Shown: positions 10,119 through 25,100 of the stretch, in pieces | Layout: the number at the start of each line of letters is the position of its first letter | Position numbering within the stretch: the first letter of the stretch is position 1 | Source of the DNA: Anopheles merus | Lineage: Eukaryota > Arthropoda > Insecta > Diptera > Culicidae | Reading direction: 5' to 3' | Assembly: GCF_017562075.2 (NCBI RefSeq) | Contig: NW_024427678.1 | Span: forward strand, 25,360 to 89,359 | DNA length: 64,000 nucleotides | Translations under genes and position numbers: made by a program | Notes under the pieces: model-generated | Told to the model about the DNA's origin: nothing | What the model saw: the letters and a program-made list of their open reading frames with translations, nothing else | The model's database searches: none

Positions 10119-10155
10119 ATGGTTGAAATTTTGACGAAAATGCAAGGTCAACCAT
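10119..10155. repeat. Nested dyad: 8-bp inverted repeat around a 5-bp hairpin
   Basis: ATGGTTGA at 10119-10126 is the exact reverse complement of TCAACCAT at 10148-10155, with 21 bases between. Inside the spacer, ATTTT (10128-10132) pairs with AAAAT (10137-10141) around GACG. The arrangement recurs every 363 bp in the core. It could form a two-tier hairpin in single-stranded DNA or RNA. Confidence 0.7.
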
Positions 10156-13100
10156 TATCGTTCTTATATCATTGAGGCTTCTTGAATAACCAAACCAAAG
10201 CCCTGGAACACAATAATAAGGATCTTGGCGATGAAAAAGTCTCAAAATGGGTCATAGTGCACTATATACGCATGCTAAAATTGATAGGTTTTCCCGAGTA
10301 AAATGCATTCAGAGCCCATTTACAAGACTATCCGTGAGTTTAATCGTAGAACCCATGTGCGGCTTTAGAAGACCGCTTCAATACCTTTCCAAAACTGTCT
10401 TAATCGTCTCGCTAGGACACATGGTTACGAAGTTATGGCCATTTGAAGGAATGTCCAACTTTCCCATCCATCCATATGGCCATGGTTGAAATTTTGACGA
10501 AAATGCAAGGTCAACCATTATCGTTCTTATATCATTGAGGCTTCTTGAATAACCAAACCAAAGCCCTGGAACACAATAATAAGGATCTTGGCGATGAAAA
10601 AGTCTCAAAATGGGTCATAGTGCACTATATACGCATGCTAAAATTGATAGGTTTTCCCGAGTAAAATGCATTCAGAGCCCATTTACAAGACTATCCGTGA
10701 GTTTAATCGTAGAACCCATGTGCGGCTTTAGAAGACCGCTTCAATACCTTTCCAAAACTGTCTTAATCGTCTCGCTAGGACACATGGTTACGAAGTTATG
10801 GCCATTTGAAGGAATGTCCAACTTTCCCATCCATCCATATGGCCATGGTTGAAATTTTGACGAAAATGCAAGGTCAACCATTATCGTTCTTATATCATTG
10901 AGGCTTCTTGAATAACCAAACCAAAGCCCTGGAACACAATAATAAGGATCTTGGCGATGAAAAAGTCTCAAAATGGGTCATAGTGCACTATATACGCATG
11001 CTAAAATTGATAGGTTTTCCCGAGTAAAATGCATTCAGAGCCCATTTACAAGACTATCCGTGAGTTTAATCGTAGAACCCATGTGCGGCTTTAGAAGACC
11101 GCTTCAATACCTTTCCAAAACTGTCTTAATCGTCTCGCTAGGACACATGGTTACGAAGTTATGGCCATTTGAAGGAATGTCCAACTTTCCCATCCATCCA
11201 TATGGCCATGGTTGAAATTTTGACGAAAATGCAAGGTCAACCATTATCGTTCTTATATCATTGAGGCTTCTTGAATAACCAAACCAAAGCCCTGGAACAC
11301 AATAATAAGGATCTTGGCGATGAAAAAGTCTCAAAATGGGTCATAGTGCACTATATACGCATGCTAAAATTGATAGGTTTTCCCGAGTAAAATGCATTCA
11401 GAGCCCATTTACAAGACTATCCGTGAGTTTAATCGTAGAACCCATGTGCGGCTTTAGAAGACCGCTTCAATACCTTTCCAAAACTGTCTTAATCGTCTCG
11501 CTAGGACACATGGTTACGAAGTTATGGCCATTTGAAGGAATGTCCAACTTTCCCATCCATCCATATGGCCATGGTTGAAATTTTGACGAAAATGCAAGGT
11601 CAACCATTATCGTTCTTATATCATTGAGGCTTCTTGAATAACCAAACCAAAGCCCTGGAACACAATAATAAGGATCTTGGCGATGAAAAAGTCTCAAAAT
11701 GGGTCATAGTGCACTATATACGCATGCTAAAATTGATAGGTTTTCCCGAGTAAAATGCATTCAGAGCCCATTTACAAGACTATCCGTGAGTTTAATCGTA
11801 GAACCCATGTGCGGCTTTAGAAGACCGCTTCAATACCTTTCCAAAACTGTCTTAATCGTCTCGCTAGGACACATGGTTACGAAGTTATGGCCATTTGAAG
11901 GAATGTCCAACTTTCCCATCCATCCATATGGCCATGGTTGAAATTTTGACGAAAATGCAAGGTCAACCATTATCGTTCTTATATCATTGAGGCTTCTTGA
12001 ATAACCAAACCAAAGCCCTGGAACACAATAATAAGGATCTTGGCGATGAAAAAGTCTCAAAATGGGTCATAGTGCACTATATACGCATGCTAAAATTGAT
12101 AGGTTTTCCCGAGTAAAATGCATTCAGAGCCCATTTACAAGACTATCCGTGAGTTTAATCGTAGAACCCATGTGCGGCTTTAGAAGACCGCTTCAATACC
12201 TTTCCAAAACTGTCTTAATCGTCTCGCTAGGACACATGGTTACGAAGTTATGGCCATTTGAAGGAATGTCCAACTTTCCCATCCATCCATATGGCCATGG
12301 TTGAAATTTTGACGAAAATGCAAGGTCAACCATTATCGTTCTTATATCATTGAGGCTTCTTGAATAACCAAACCAAAGCCCTGGAACACAATAATAAGGA
12401 TCTTGGCGATGAAAAAGTCTCAAAATGGGTCATAGTGCACTATATACGCATGCTAAAATTGATAGGTTTTCCCGAGTAAAATGCATTCAGAGCCCATTTA
12501 CAAGACTATCCGTGAGTTTAATCGTAGAACCCATGTGCGGCTTTAGAAGACCGCTTCAATACCTTTCCAAAACTGTCTTAATCGTCTCGCTAGGACACAT
12601 GGTTACGAAGTTATGGCCATTTGAAGGAATGTCCAACTTTCCCATCCATCCATATGGCCATGGTTGAAATTTTGACGAAAATGCAAGGTCAACCATTATC
12701 GTTCTTATATCATTGAGGCTTCTTGAATAACCAAACCAAAGCCCTGGAACACAATAATAAGGATCTTGGCGATGAAAAAGTCTCAAAATGGGTCATAGTG
12801 CACTATATACGCATGCTAAAATTGATAGGTTTTCCCGAGTAAAATGCATTCAGAGCCCATTTACAAGACTATCCGTGAGTTTAATCGTAGAACCCATGTG
12901 CGGCTTTAGAAGACCGCTTCAATACCTTTCCAAAACTGTCTTAATCGTCTCGCTAGGACACATGGTTACGAAGTTATGGCCATTTGAAGGAATGTCCAAC
13001 TTTCCCATCCATCCATATGGCCATGGTTGAAATTTTGACGAAAATGCAAGGTCAACCATTATCGTTCTTATATCATTGAGGCTTCTTGAATAACCAAACC

Positions 13101-16100
13101 AAAGCCCTGGAACACAATAATAAGGATCTTGGCGATGAAAAAGTCTCAAAATGGGTCATAGTGCACTATATACGCATGCTAAAATTGATAGGTTTTCCCG
13201 AGTAAAATGCATTCAGAGCCCATTTACAAGACTATCCGTGAGTTTAATCGTAGAACCCATGTGCGGCTTTAGAAGACCGCTTCAATACCTTTCCAAAACT
13301 GTCTTAATCGTCTCGCTAGGACACATGGTTACGAAGTTATGGCCATTTGAAGGAATGTCCAACTTTCCCATCCATCCATATGGCCATGGTTGAAATTTTG
13401 ACGAAAATGCAAGGTCAACCATTATCGTTCTTATATCATTGAGGCTTCTTGAATAACCAAACCAAAGCCCTGGAACACAATAATAAGGATCTTGGCGATG
13501 AAAAAGTCTCAAAATGGGTCATAGTGCACTATATACGCATGCTAAAATTGATAGGTTTTCCCGAGTAAAATGCATTCAGAGCCCATTTACAAGACTATCC
13601 GTGAGTTTAATCGTAGAACCCATGTGCGGCTTTAGAAGACCGCTTCAATACCTTTCCAAAACTGTCTTAATCGTCTCGCTAGGACACATGGTTACGAAGT
13701 TATGGCCATTTGAAGGAATGTCCAACTTTCCCATCCATCCATATGGCCATGGTTGAAATTTTGACGAAAATGCAAGGTCAACCATTATCGTTCTTATATC
13801 ATTGAGGCTTCTTGAATAACCAAACCAAAGCCCTGGAACACAATAATAAGGATCTTGGCGATGAAAAAGTCTCAAAATGGGTCATAGTGCACTATATACG
13901 CATGCTAAAATTGATAGGTTTTCCCGAGTAAAATGCATTCAGAGCCCATTTACAAGACTATCCGTGAGTTTAATCGTAGAACCCATGTGCGGCTTTAGAA
14001 GACCGCTTCAATACCTTTCCAAAACTGTCTTAATCGTCTCGCTAGGACACATGGTTACGAAGTTATGGCCATTTGAAGGAATGTCCAACTTTCCCATCCA
14101 TCCATATGGCCATGGTTGAAATTTTGACGAAAATGCAAGGTCAACCATTATCGTTCTTATATCATTGAGGCTTCTTGAATAACCAAACCAAAGCCCTGGA
14201 ACACAATAATAAGGATCTTGGCGATGAAAAAGTCTCAAAATGGGTCATAGTGCACTATATACGCATGCTAAAATTGATAGGTTTTCCCGAGTAAAATGCA
14301 TTCAGAGCCCATTTACAAGACTATCCGTGAGTTTAATCGTAGAACCCATGTGCGGCTTTAGAAGACCGCTTCAATACCTTTCCAAAACTGTCTTAATCGT
14401 CTCGCTAGGACACATGGTTACGAAGTTATGGCCATTTGAAGGAATGTCCAACTTTCCCATCCATCCATATGGCCATGGTTGAAATTTTGACGAAAATGCA
14501 AGGTCAACCATTATCGTTCTTATATCATTGAGGCTTCTTGAATAACCAAACCAAAGCCCTGGAACACAATAATAAGGATCTTGGCGATGAAAAAGTCTCA
14601 AAATGGGTCATAGTGCACTATATACGCATGCTAAAATTGATAGGTTTTCCCGAGTAAAATGCATTCAGAGCCCATTTACAAGACTATCCGTGAGTTTAAT
14701 CGTAGAACCCATGTGCGGCTTTAGAAGACCGCTTCAATACCTTTCCAAAACTGTCTTAATCGTCTCGCTAGGACACATGGTTACGAAGTTATGGCCATTT
14801 GAAGGAATGTCCAACTTTCCCATCCATCCATATGGCCATGGTTGAAATTTTGACGAAAATGCAAGGTCAACCATTATCGTTCTTATATCATTGAGGCTTC
14901 TTGAATAACCAAACCAAAGCCCTGGAACACAATAATAAGGATCTTGGCGATGAAAAAGTCTCAAAATGGGTCATAGTGCACTATATACGCATGCTAAAAT
15001 TGATAGGTTTTCCCGAGTAAAATGCATTCAGAGCCCATTTACAAGACTATCCGTGAGTTTAATCGTAGAACCCATGTGCGGCTTTAGAAGACCGCTTCAA
15101 TACCTTTCCAAAACTGTCTTAATCGTCTCGCTAGGACACATGGTTACGAAGTTATGGCCATTTGAAGGAATGTCCAACTTTCCCATCCATCCATATGGCC
15201 ATGGTTGAAATTTTGACGAAAATGCAAGGTCAACCATTATCGTTCTTATATCATTGAGGCTTCTTGAATAACCAAACCAAAGCCCTGGAACACAATAATA
15301 AGGATCTTGGCGATGAAAAAGTCTCAAAATGGGTCATAGTGCACTATATACGCATGCTAAAATTGATAGGTTTTCCCGAGTAAAATGCATTCAGAGCCCA
15401 TTTACAAGACTATCCGTGAGTTTAATCGTAGAACCCATGTGCGGCTTTAGAAGACCGCTTCAATACCTTTCCAAAACTGTCTTAATCGTCTCGCTAGGAC
15501 ACATGGTTACGAAGTTATGGCCATTTGAAGGAATGTCCAACTTTCCCATCCATCCATATGGCCATGGTTGAAATTTTGACGAAAATGCAAGGTCAACCAT
15601 TATCGTTCTTATATCATTGAGGCTTCTTGAATAACCAAACCAAAGCCCTGGAACACAATAATAAGGATCTTGGCGATGAAAAAGTCTCAAAATGGGTCAT
15701 AGTGCACTATATACGCATGCTAAAATTGATAGGTTTTCCCGAGTAAAATGCATTCAGAGCCCATTTACAAGACTATCCGTGAGTTTAATCGTAGAACCCA
15801 TGTGCGGCTTTAGAAGACCGCTTCAATACCTTTCCAAAACTGTCTTAATCGTCTCGCTAGGACACATGGTTACGAAGTTATGGCCATTTGAAGGAATGTC
15901 CAACTTTCCCATCCATCCATATGGCCATGGTTGAAATTTTGACGAAAATGCAAGGTCAACCATTATCGTTCTTATATCATTGAGGCTTCTTGAATAACCA
16001 AACCAAAGCCCTGGAACACAATAATAAGGATCTTGGCGATGAAAAAGTCTCAAAATGGGTCATAGTGCACTATATACGCATGCTAAAATTGATAGGTTTT

Positions 16101-19100
16101 CCCGAGTAAAATGCATTCAGAGCCCATTTACAAGACTATCCGTGAGTTTAATCGTAGAACCCATGTGCGGCTTTAGAAGACCGCTTCAATACCTTTCCAA
16201 AACTGTCTTAATCGTCTCGCTAGGACACATGGTTACGAAGTTATGGCCATTTGAAGGAATGTCCAACTTTCCCATCCATCCATATGGCCATGGTTGAAAT
16301 TTTGACGAAAATGCAAGGTCAACCATTATCGTTCTTATATCATTGAGGCTTCTTGAATAACCAAACCAAAGCCCTGGAACACAATAATAAGGATCTTGGC
16401 GATGAAAAAGTCTCAAAATGGGTCATAGTGCACTATATACGCATGCTAAAATTGATAGGTTTTCCCGAGTAAAATGCATTCAGAGCCCATTTACAAGACT
16501 ATCCGTGAGTTTAATCGTAGAACCCATGTGCGGCTTTAGAAGACCGCTTCAATACCTTTCCAAAACTGTCTTAATCGTCTCGCTAGGACACATGGTTACG
16601 AAGTTATGGCCATTTGAAGGAATGTCCAACTTTCCCATCCATCCATATGGCCATGGTTGAAATTTTGACGAAAATGCAAGGTCAACCATTATCGTTCTTA
16701 TATCATTGAGGCTTCTTGAATAACCAAACCAAAGCCCTGGAACACAATAATAAGGATCTTGGCGATGAAAAAGTCTCAAAATGGGTCATAGTGCACTATA
16801 TACGCATGCTAAAATTGATAGGTTTTCCCGAGTAAAATGCATTCAGAGCCCATTTACAAGACTATCCGTGAGTTTAATCGTAGAACCCATGTGCGGCTTT
16901 AGAAGACCGCTTCAATACCTTTCCAAAACTGTCTTAATCGTCTCGCTAGGACACATGGTTACGAAGTTATGGCCATTTGAAGGAATGTCCAACTTTCCCA
17001 TCCATCCATATGGCCATGGTTGAAATTTTGACGAAAATGCAAGGTCAACCATTATCGTTCTTATATCATTGAGGCTTCTTGAATAACCAAACCAAAGCCC
17101 TGGAACACAATAATAAGGATCTTGGCGATGAAAAAGTCTCAAAATGGGTCATAGTGCACTATATACGCATGCTAAAATTGATAGGTTTTCCCGAGTAAAA
17201 TGCATTCAGAGCCCATTTACAAGACTATCCGTGAGTTTAATCGTAGAACCCATGTGCGGCTTTAGAAGACCGCTTCAATACCTTTCCAAAACTGTCTTAA
17301 TCGTCTCGCTAGGACACATGGTTACGAAGTTATGGCCATTTGAAGGAATGTCCAACTTTCCCATCCATCCATATGGCCATGGTTGAAATTTTGACGAAAA
17401 TGCAAGGTCAACCATTATCGTTCTTATATCATTGAGGCTTCTTGAATAACCAAACCAAAGCCCTGGAACACAATAATAAGGATCTTGGCGATGAAAAAGT
17501 CTCAAAATGGGTCATAGTGCACTATATACGCATGCTAAAATTGATAGGTTTTCCCGAGTAAAATGCATTCAGAGCCCATTTACAAGACTATCCGTGAGTT
17601 TAATCGTAGAACCCATGTGCGGCTTTAGAAGACCGCTTCAATACCTTTCCAAAACTGTCTTAATCGTCTCGCTAGGACACATGGTTACGAAGTTATGGCC
17701 ATTTGAAGGAATGTCCAACTTTCCCATCCATCCATATGGCCATGGTTGAAATTTTGACGAAAATGCAAGGTCAACCATTATCGTTCTTATATCATTGAGG
17801 CTTCTTGAATAACCAAACCAAAGCCCTGGAACACAATAATAAGGATCTTGGCGATGAAAAAGTCTCAAAATGGGTCATAGTGCACTATATACGCATGCTA
17901 AAATTGATAGGTTTTCCCGAGTAAAATGCATTCAGAGCCCATTTACAAGACTATCCGTGAGTTTAATCGTAGAACCCATGTGCGGCTTTAGAAGACCGCT
18001 TCAATACCTTTCCAAAACTGTCTTAATCGTCTCGCTAGGACACATGGTTACGAAGTTATGGCCATTTGAAGGAATGTCCAACTTTCCCATCCATCCATAT
18101 GGCCATGGTTGAAATTTTGACGAAAATGCAAGGTCAACCATTATCGTTCTTATATCATTGAGGCTTCTTGAATAACCAAACCAAAGCCCTGGAACACAAT
18201 AATAAGGATCTTGGCGATGAAAAAGTCTCAAAATGGGTCATAGTGCACTATATACGCATGCTAAAATTGATAGGTTTTCCCGAGTAAAATGCATTCAGAG
18301 CCCATTTACAAGACTATCCGTGAGTTTAATCGTAGAACCCATGTGCGGCTTTAGAAGACCGCTTCAATACCTTTCCAAAACTGTCTTAATCGTCTCGCTA
18401 GGACACATGGTTACGAAGTTATGGCCATTTGAAGGAATGTCCAACTTTCCCATCCATCCATATGGCCATGGTTGAAATTTTGACGAAAATGCAAGGTCAA
18501 CCATTATCGTTCTTATATCATTGAGGCTTCTTGAATAACCAAACCAAAGCCCTGGAACACAATAATAAGGATCTTGGCGATGAAAAAGTCTCAAAATGGG
18601 TCATAGTGCACTATATACGCATGCTAAAATTGATAGGTTTTCCCGAGTAAAATGCATTCAGAGCCCATTTACAAGACTATCCGTGAGTTTAATCGTAGAA
18701 CCCATGTGCGGCTTTAGAAGACCGCTTCAATACCTTTCCAAAACTGTCTTAATCGTCTCGCTAGGACACATGGTTACGAAGTTATGGCCATTTGAAGGAA
18801 TGTCCAACTTTCCCATCCATCCATATGGCCATGGTTGAAATTTTGACGAAAATGCAAGGTCAACCATTATCGTTCTTATATCATTGAGGCTTCTTGAATA
18901 ACCAAACCAAAGCCCTGGAACACAATAATAAGGATCTTGGCGATGAAAAAGTCTCAAAATGGGTCATAGTGCACTATATACGCATGCTAAAATTGATAGG
19001 TTTTCCCGAGTAAAATGCATTCAGAGCCCATTTACAAGACTATCCGTGAGTTTAATCGTAGAACCCATGTGCGGCTTTAGAAGACCGCTTCAATACCTTT

Positions 19101-22100
19101 CCAAAACTGTCTTAATCGTCTCGCTAGGACACATGGTTACGAAGTTATGGCCATTTGAAGGAATGTCCAACTTTCCCATCCATCCATATGGCCATGGTTG
19201 AAATTTTGACGAAAATGCAAGGTCAACCATTATCGTTCTTATATCATTGAGGCTTCTTGAATAACCAAACCAAAGCCCTGGAACACAATAATAAGGATCT
19301 TGGCGATGAAAAAGTCTCAAAATGGGTCATAGTGCACTATATACGCATGCTAAAATTGATAGGTTTTCCCGAGTAAAATGCATTCAGAGCCCATTTACAA
19401 GACTATCCGTGAGTTTAATCGTAGAACCCATGTGCGGCTTTAGAAGACCGCTTCAATACCTTTCCAAAACTGTCTTAATCGTCTCGCTAGGACACATGGT
19501 TACGAAGTTATGGCCATTTGAAGGAATGTCCAACTTTCCCATCCATCCATATGGCCATGGTTGAAATTTTGACGAAAATGCAAGGTCAACCATTATCGTT
19601 CTTATATCATTGAGGCTTCTTGAATAACCAAACCAAAGCCCTGGAACACAATAATAAGGATCTTGGCGATGAAAAAGTCTCAAAATGGGTCATAGTGCAC
19701 TATATACGCATGCTAAAATTGATAGGTTTTCCCGAGTAAAATGCATTCAGAGCCCATTTACAAGACTATCCGTGAGTTTAATCGTAGAACCCATGTGCGG
19801 CTTTAGAAGACCGCTTCAATACCTTTCCAAAACTGTCTTAATCGTCTCGCTAGGACACATGGTTACGAAGTTATGGCCATTTGAAGGAATGTCCAACTTT
19901 CCCATCCATCCATATGGCCATGGTTGAAATTTTGACGAAAATGCAAGGTCAACCATTATCGTTCTTATATCATTGAGGCTTCTTGAATAACCAAACCAAA
20001 GCCCTGGAACACAATAATAAGGATCTTGGCGATGAAAAAGTCTCAAAATGGGTCATAGTGCACTATATACGCATGCTAAAATTGATAGGTTTTCCCGAGT
20101 AAAATGCATTCAGAGCCCATTTACAAGACTATCCGTGAGTTTAATCGTAGAACCCATGTGCGGCTTTAGAAGACCGCTTCAATACCTTTCCAAAACTGTC
20201 TTAATCGTCTCGCTAGGACACATGGTTACGAAGTTATGGCCATTTGAAGGAATGTCCAACTTTCCCATCCATCCATATGGCCATGGTTGAAATTTTGACG
20301 AAAATGCAAGGTCAACCATTATCGTTCTTATATCATTGAGGCTTCTTGAATAACCAAACCAAAGCCCTGGAACACAATAATAAGGATCTTGGCGATGAAA
20401 AAGTCTCAAAATGGGTCATAGTGCACTATATACGCATGCTAAAATTGATAGGTTTTCCCGAGTAAAATGCATTCAGAGCCCATTTACAAGACTATCCGTG
20501 AGTTTAATCGTAGAACCCATGTGCGGCTTTAGAAGACCGCTTCAATACCTTTCCAAAACTGTCTTAATCGTCTCGCTAGGACACATGGTTACGAAGTTAT
20601 GGCCATTTGAAGGAATGTCCAACTTTCCCATCCATCCATATGGCCATGGTTGAAATTTTGACGAAAATGCAAGGTCAACCATTATCGTTCTTATATCATT
20701 GAGGCTTCTTGAATAACCAAACCAAAGCCCTGGAACACAATAATAAGGATCTTGGCGATGAAAAAGTCTCAAAATGGGTCATAGTGCACTATATACGCAT
20801 GCTAAAATTGATAGGTTTTCCCGAGTAAAATGCATTCAGAGCCCATTTACAAGACTATCCGTGAGTTTAATCGTAGAACCCATGTGCGGCTTTAGAAGAC
20901 CGCTTCAATACCTTTCCAAAACTGTCTTAATCGTCTCGCTAGGACACATGGTTACGAAGTTATGGCCATTTGAAGGAATGTCCAACTTTCCCATCCATCC
21001 ATATGGCCATGGTTGAAATTTTGACGAAAATGCAAGGTCAACCATTATCGTTCTTATATCATTGAGGCTTCTTGAATAACCAAACCAAAGCCCTGGAACA
21101 CAATAATAAGGATCTTGGCGATGAAAAAGTCTCAAAATGGGTCATAGTGCACTATATACGCATGCTAAAATTGATAGGTTTTCCCGAGTAAAATGCATTC
21201 AGAGCCCATTTACAAGACTATCCGTGAGTTTAATCGTAGAACCCATGTGCGGCTTTAGAAGACCGCTTCAATACCTTTCCAAAACTGTCTTAATCGTCTC
21301 GCTAGGACACATGGTTACGAAGTTATGGCCATTTGAAGGAATGTCCAACTTTCCCATCCATCCATATGGCCATGGTTGAAATTTTGACGAAAATGCAAGG
21401 TCAACCATTATCGTTCTTATATCATTGAGGCTTCTTGAATAACCAAACCAAAGCCCTGGAACACAATAATAAGGATCTTGGCGATGAAAAAGTCTCAAAA
21501 TGGGTCATAGTGCACTATATACGCATGCTAAAATTGATAGGTTTTCCCGAGTAAAATGCATTCAGAGCCCATTTACAAGACTATCCGTGAGTTTAATCGT
21601 AGAACCCATGTGCGGCTTTAGAAGACCGCTTCAATACCTTTCCAAAACTGTCTTAATCGTCTCGCTAGGACACATGGTTACGAAGTTATGGCCATTTGAA
21701 GGAATGTCCAACTTTCCCATCCATCCATATGGCCATGGTTGAAATTTTGACGAAAATGCAAGGTCAACCATTATCGTTCTTATATCATTGAGGCTTCTTG
21801 AATAACCAAACCAAAGCCCTGGAACACAATAATAAGGATCTTGGCGATGAAAAAGTCTCAAAATGGGTCATAGTGCACTATATACGCATGCTAAAATTGA
21901 TAGGTTTTCCCGAGTAAAATGCATTCAGAGCCCATTTACAAGACTATCCGTGAGTTTAATCGTAGAACCCATGTGCGGCTTTAGAAGACCGCTTCAATAC
22001 CTTTCCAAAACTGTCTTAATCGTCTCGCTAGGACACATGGTTACGAAGTTATGGCCATTTGAAGGAATGTCCAACTTTCCCATCCATCCATATGGCCATG

Positions 22101-25100
22101 GTTGAAATTTTGACGAAAATGCAAGGTCAACCATTATCGTTCTTATATCATTGAGGCTTCTTGAATAACCAAACCAAAGCCCTGGAACACAATAATAAGG
22201 ATCTTGGCGATGAAAAAGTCTCAAAATGGGTCATAGTGCACTATATACGCATGCTAAAATTGATAGGTTTTCCCGAGTAAAATGCATTCAGAGCCCATTT
22301 ACAAGACTATCCGTGAGTTTAATCGTAGAACCCATGTGCGGCTTTAGAAGACCGCTTCAATACCTTTCCAAAACTGTCTTAATCGTCTCGCTAGGACACA
22401 TGGTTACGAAGTTATGGCCATTTGAAGGAATGTCCAACTTTCCCATCCATCCATATGGCCATGGTTGAAATTTTGACGAAAATGCAAGGTCAACCATTAT
22501 CGTTCTTATATCATTGAGGCTTCTTGAATAACCAAACCAAAGCCCTGGAACACAATAATAAGGATCTTGGCGATGAAAAAGTCTCAAAATGGGTCATAGT
22601 GCACTATATACGCATGCTAAAATTGATAGGTTTTCCCGAGTAAAATGCATTCAGAGCCCATTTACAAGACTATCCGTGAGTTTAATCGTAGAACCCATGT
22701 GCGGCTTTAGAAGACCGCTTCAATACCTTTCCAAAACTGTCTTAATCGTCTCGCTAGGACACATGGTTACGAAGTTATGGCCATTTGAAGGAATGTCCAA
22801 CTTTCCCATCCATCCATATGGCCATGGTTGAAATTTTGACGAAAATGCAAGGTCAACCATTATCGTTCTTATATCATTGAGGCTTCTTGAATAACCAAAC
22901 CAAAGCCCTGGAACACAATAATAAGGATCTTGGCGATGAAAAAGTCTCAAAATGGGTCATAGTGCACTATATACGCATGCTAAAATTGATAGGTTTTCCC
23001 GAGTAAAATGCATTCAGAGCCCATTTACAAGACTATCCGTGAGTTTAATCGTAGAACCCATGTGCGGCTTTAGAAGACCGCTTCAATACCTTTCCAAAAC
23101 TGTCTTAATCGTCTCGCTAGGACACATGGTTACGAAGTTATGGCCATTTGAAGGAATGTCCAACTTTCCCATCCATCCATATGGCCATGGTTGAAATTTT
23201 GACGAAAATGCAAGGTCAACCATTATCGTTCTTATATCATTGAGGCTTCTTGAATAACCAAACCAAAGCCCTGGAACACAATAATAAGGATCTTGGCGAT
23301 GAAAAAGTCTCAAAATGGGTCATAGTGCACTATATACGCATGCTAAAATTGATAGGTTTTCCCGAGTAAAATGCATTCAGAGCCCATTTACAAGACTATC
23401 CGTGAGTTTAATCGTAGAACCCATGTGCGGCTTTAGAAGACCGCTTCAATACCTTTCCAAAACTGTCTTAATCGTCTCGCTAGGACACATGGTTACGAAG
23501 TTATGGCCATTTGAAGGAATGTCCAACTTTCCCATCCATCCATATGGCCATGGTTGAAATTTTGACGAAAATGCAAGGTCAACCATTATCGTTCTTATAT
23601 CATTGAGGCTTCTTGAATAACCAAACCAAAGCCCTGGAACACAATAATAAGGATCTTGGCGATGAAAAAGTCTCAAAATGGGTCATAGTGCACTATATAC
23701 GCATGCTAAAATTGATAGGTTTTCCCGAGTAAAATGCATTCAGAGCCCATTTACAAGACTATCCGTGAGTTTAATCGTAGAACCCATGTGCGGCTTTAGA
23801 AGACCGCTTCAATACCTTTCCAAAACTGTCTTAATCGTCTCGCTAGGACACATGGTTACGAAGTTATGGCCATTTGAAGGAATGTCCAACTTTCCCATCC
23901 ATCCATATGGCCATGGTTGAAATTTTGACGAAAATGCAAGGTCAACCATTATCGTTCTTATATCATTGAGGCTTCTTGAATAACCAAACCAAAGCCCTGG
24001 AACACAATAATAAGGATCTTGGCGATGAAAAAGTCTCAAAATGGGTCATAGTGCACTATATACGCATGCTAAAATTGATAGGTTTTCCCGAGTAAAATGC
24101 ATTCAGAGCCCATTTACAAGACTATCCGTGAGTTTAATCGTAGAACCCATGTGCGGCTTTAGAAGACCGCTTCAATACCTTTCCAAAACTGTCTTAATCG
24201 TCTCGCTAGGACACATGGTTACGAAGTTATGGCCATTTGAAGGAATGTCCAACTTTCCCATCCATCCATATGGCCATGGTTGAAATTTTGACGAAAATGC
24301 AAGGTCAACCATTATCGTTCTTATATCATTGAGGCTTCTTGAATAACCAAACCAAAGCCCTGGAACACAATAATAAGGATCTTGGCGATGAAAAAGTCTC
24401 AAAATGGGTCATAGTGCACTATATACGCATGCTAAAATTGATAGGTTTTCCCGAGTAAAATGCATTCAGAGCCCATTTACAAGACTATCCGTGAGTTTAA
24501 TCGTAGAACCCATGTGCGGCTTTAGAAGACCGCTTCAATACCTTTCCAAAACTGTCTTAATCGTCTCGCTAGGACACATGGTTACGAAGTTATGGCCATT
24601 TGAAGGAATGTCCAACTTTCCCATCCATCCATATGGCCATGGTTGAAATTTTGACGAAAATGCAAGGTCAACCATTATCGTTCTTATATCATTGAGGCTT
24701 CTTGAATAACCAAACCAAAGCCCTGGAACACAATAATAAGGATCTTGGCGATGAAAAAGTCTCAAAATGGGTCATAGTGCACTATATACGCATGCTAAAA
24801 TTGATAGGTTTTCCCGAGTAAAATGCATTCAGAGCCCATTTACAAGACTATCCGTGAGTTTAATCGTAGAACCCATGTGCGGCTTTAGAAGACCGCTTCA
24901 ATACCTTTCCAAAACTGTCTTAATCGTCTCGCTAGGACACATGGTTACGAAGTTATGGCCATTTGAAGGAATGTCCAACTTTCCCATCCATCCATATGGC
25001 CATGGTTGAAATTTTGACGAAAATGCAAGGTCAACCATTATCGTTCTTATATCATTGAGGCTTCTTGAATAACCAAACCAAAGCCCTGGAACACAATAAT

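Larger units (their letters stand above)
9884..10246 (+). repeat. Representative core monomer (363 bp)
   Basis: This is one unit of the core, with an arbitrary start chosen at the word atgggtcata. It contains a 12-bp perfect palindrome (9891-9902), a (CCAT)3 run (10101-10112), two copies of the 8-bp palindrome ATGGCCAT (10072-10079 and 10113-10120), and an 8-bp inverted repeat enclosing a smaller hairpin (10119-10155). It also holds two copies of TTAATCGT exactly 60 bp apart (9977-9984 and 10037-10044). The length is divisible by three, so each frame repeats in phase from unit to unit, but all frames meet stops. An 80-codon frame on the + strand (9884-10126) and a 76-codon frame on the - strand (10015-10245) overlap; neither has a recognisable domain and neither is called as a gene. 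Confidence 0.95.

Noticed and set aside
9884..10126. 80-codon open frame on the + strand, repeated about 130 times without change
   Set aside because: It has no recognisable domain, overlaps a 76-codon frame on the other strand, and one-base changes in flank units alter or extend it freely (to 96 codons in the 362-bp units). It repeats because the DNA repeats; 363 is divisible by three.
10015..10245. 76-codon open frame on the - strand of each monomer
   Set aside because: Same reasoning: no known fold or motif, no sign of codon constraint, and variable length in flank monomers. It is a by-product of the satellite.
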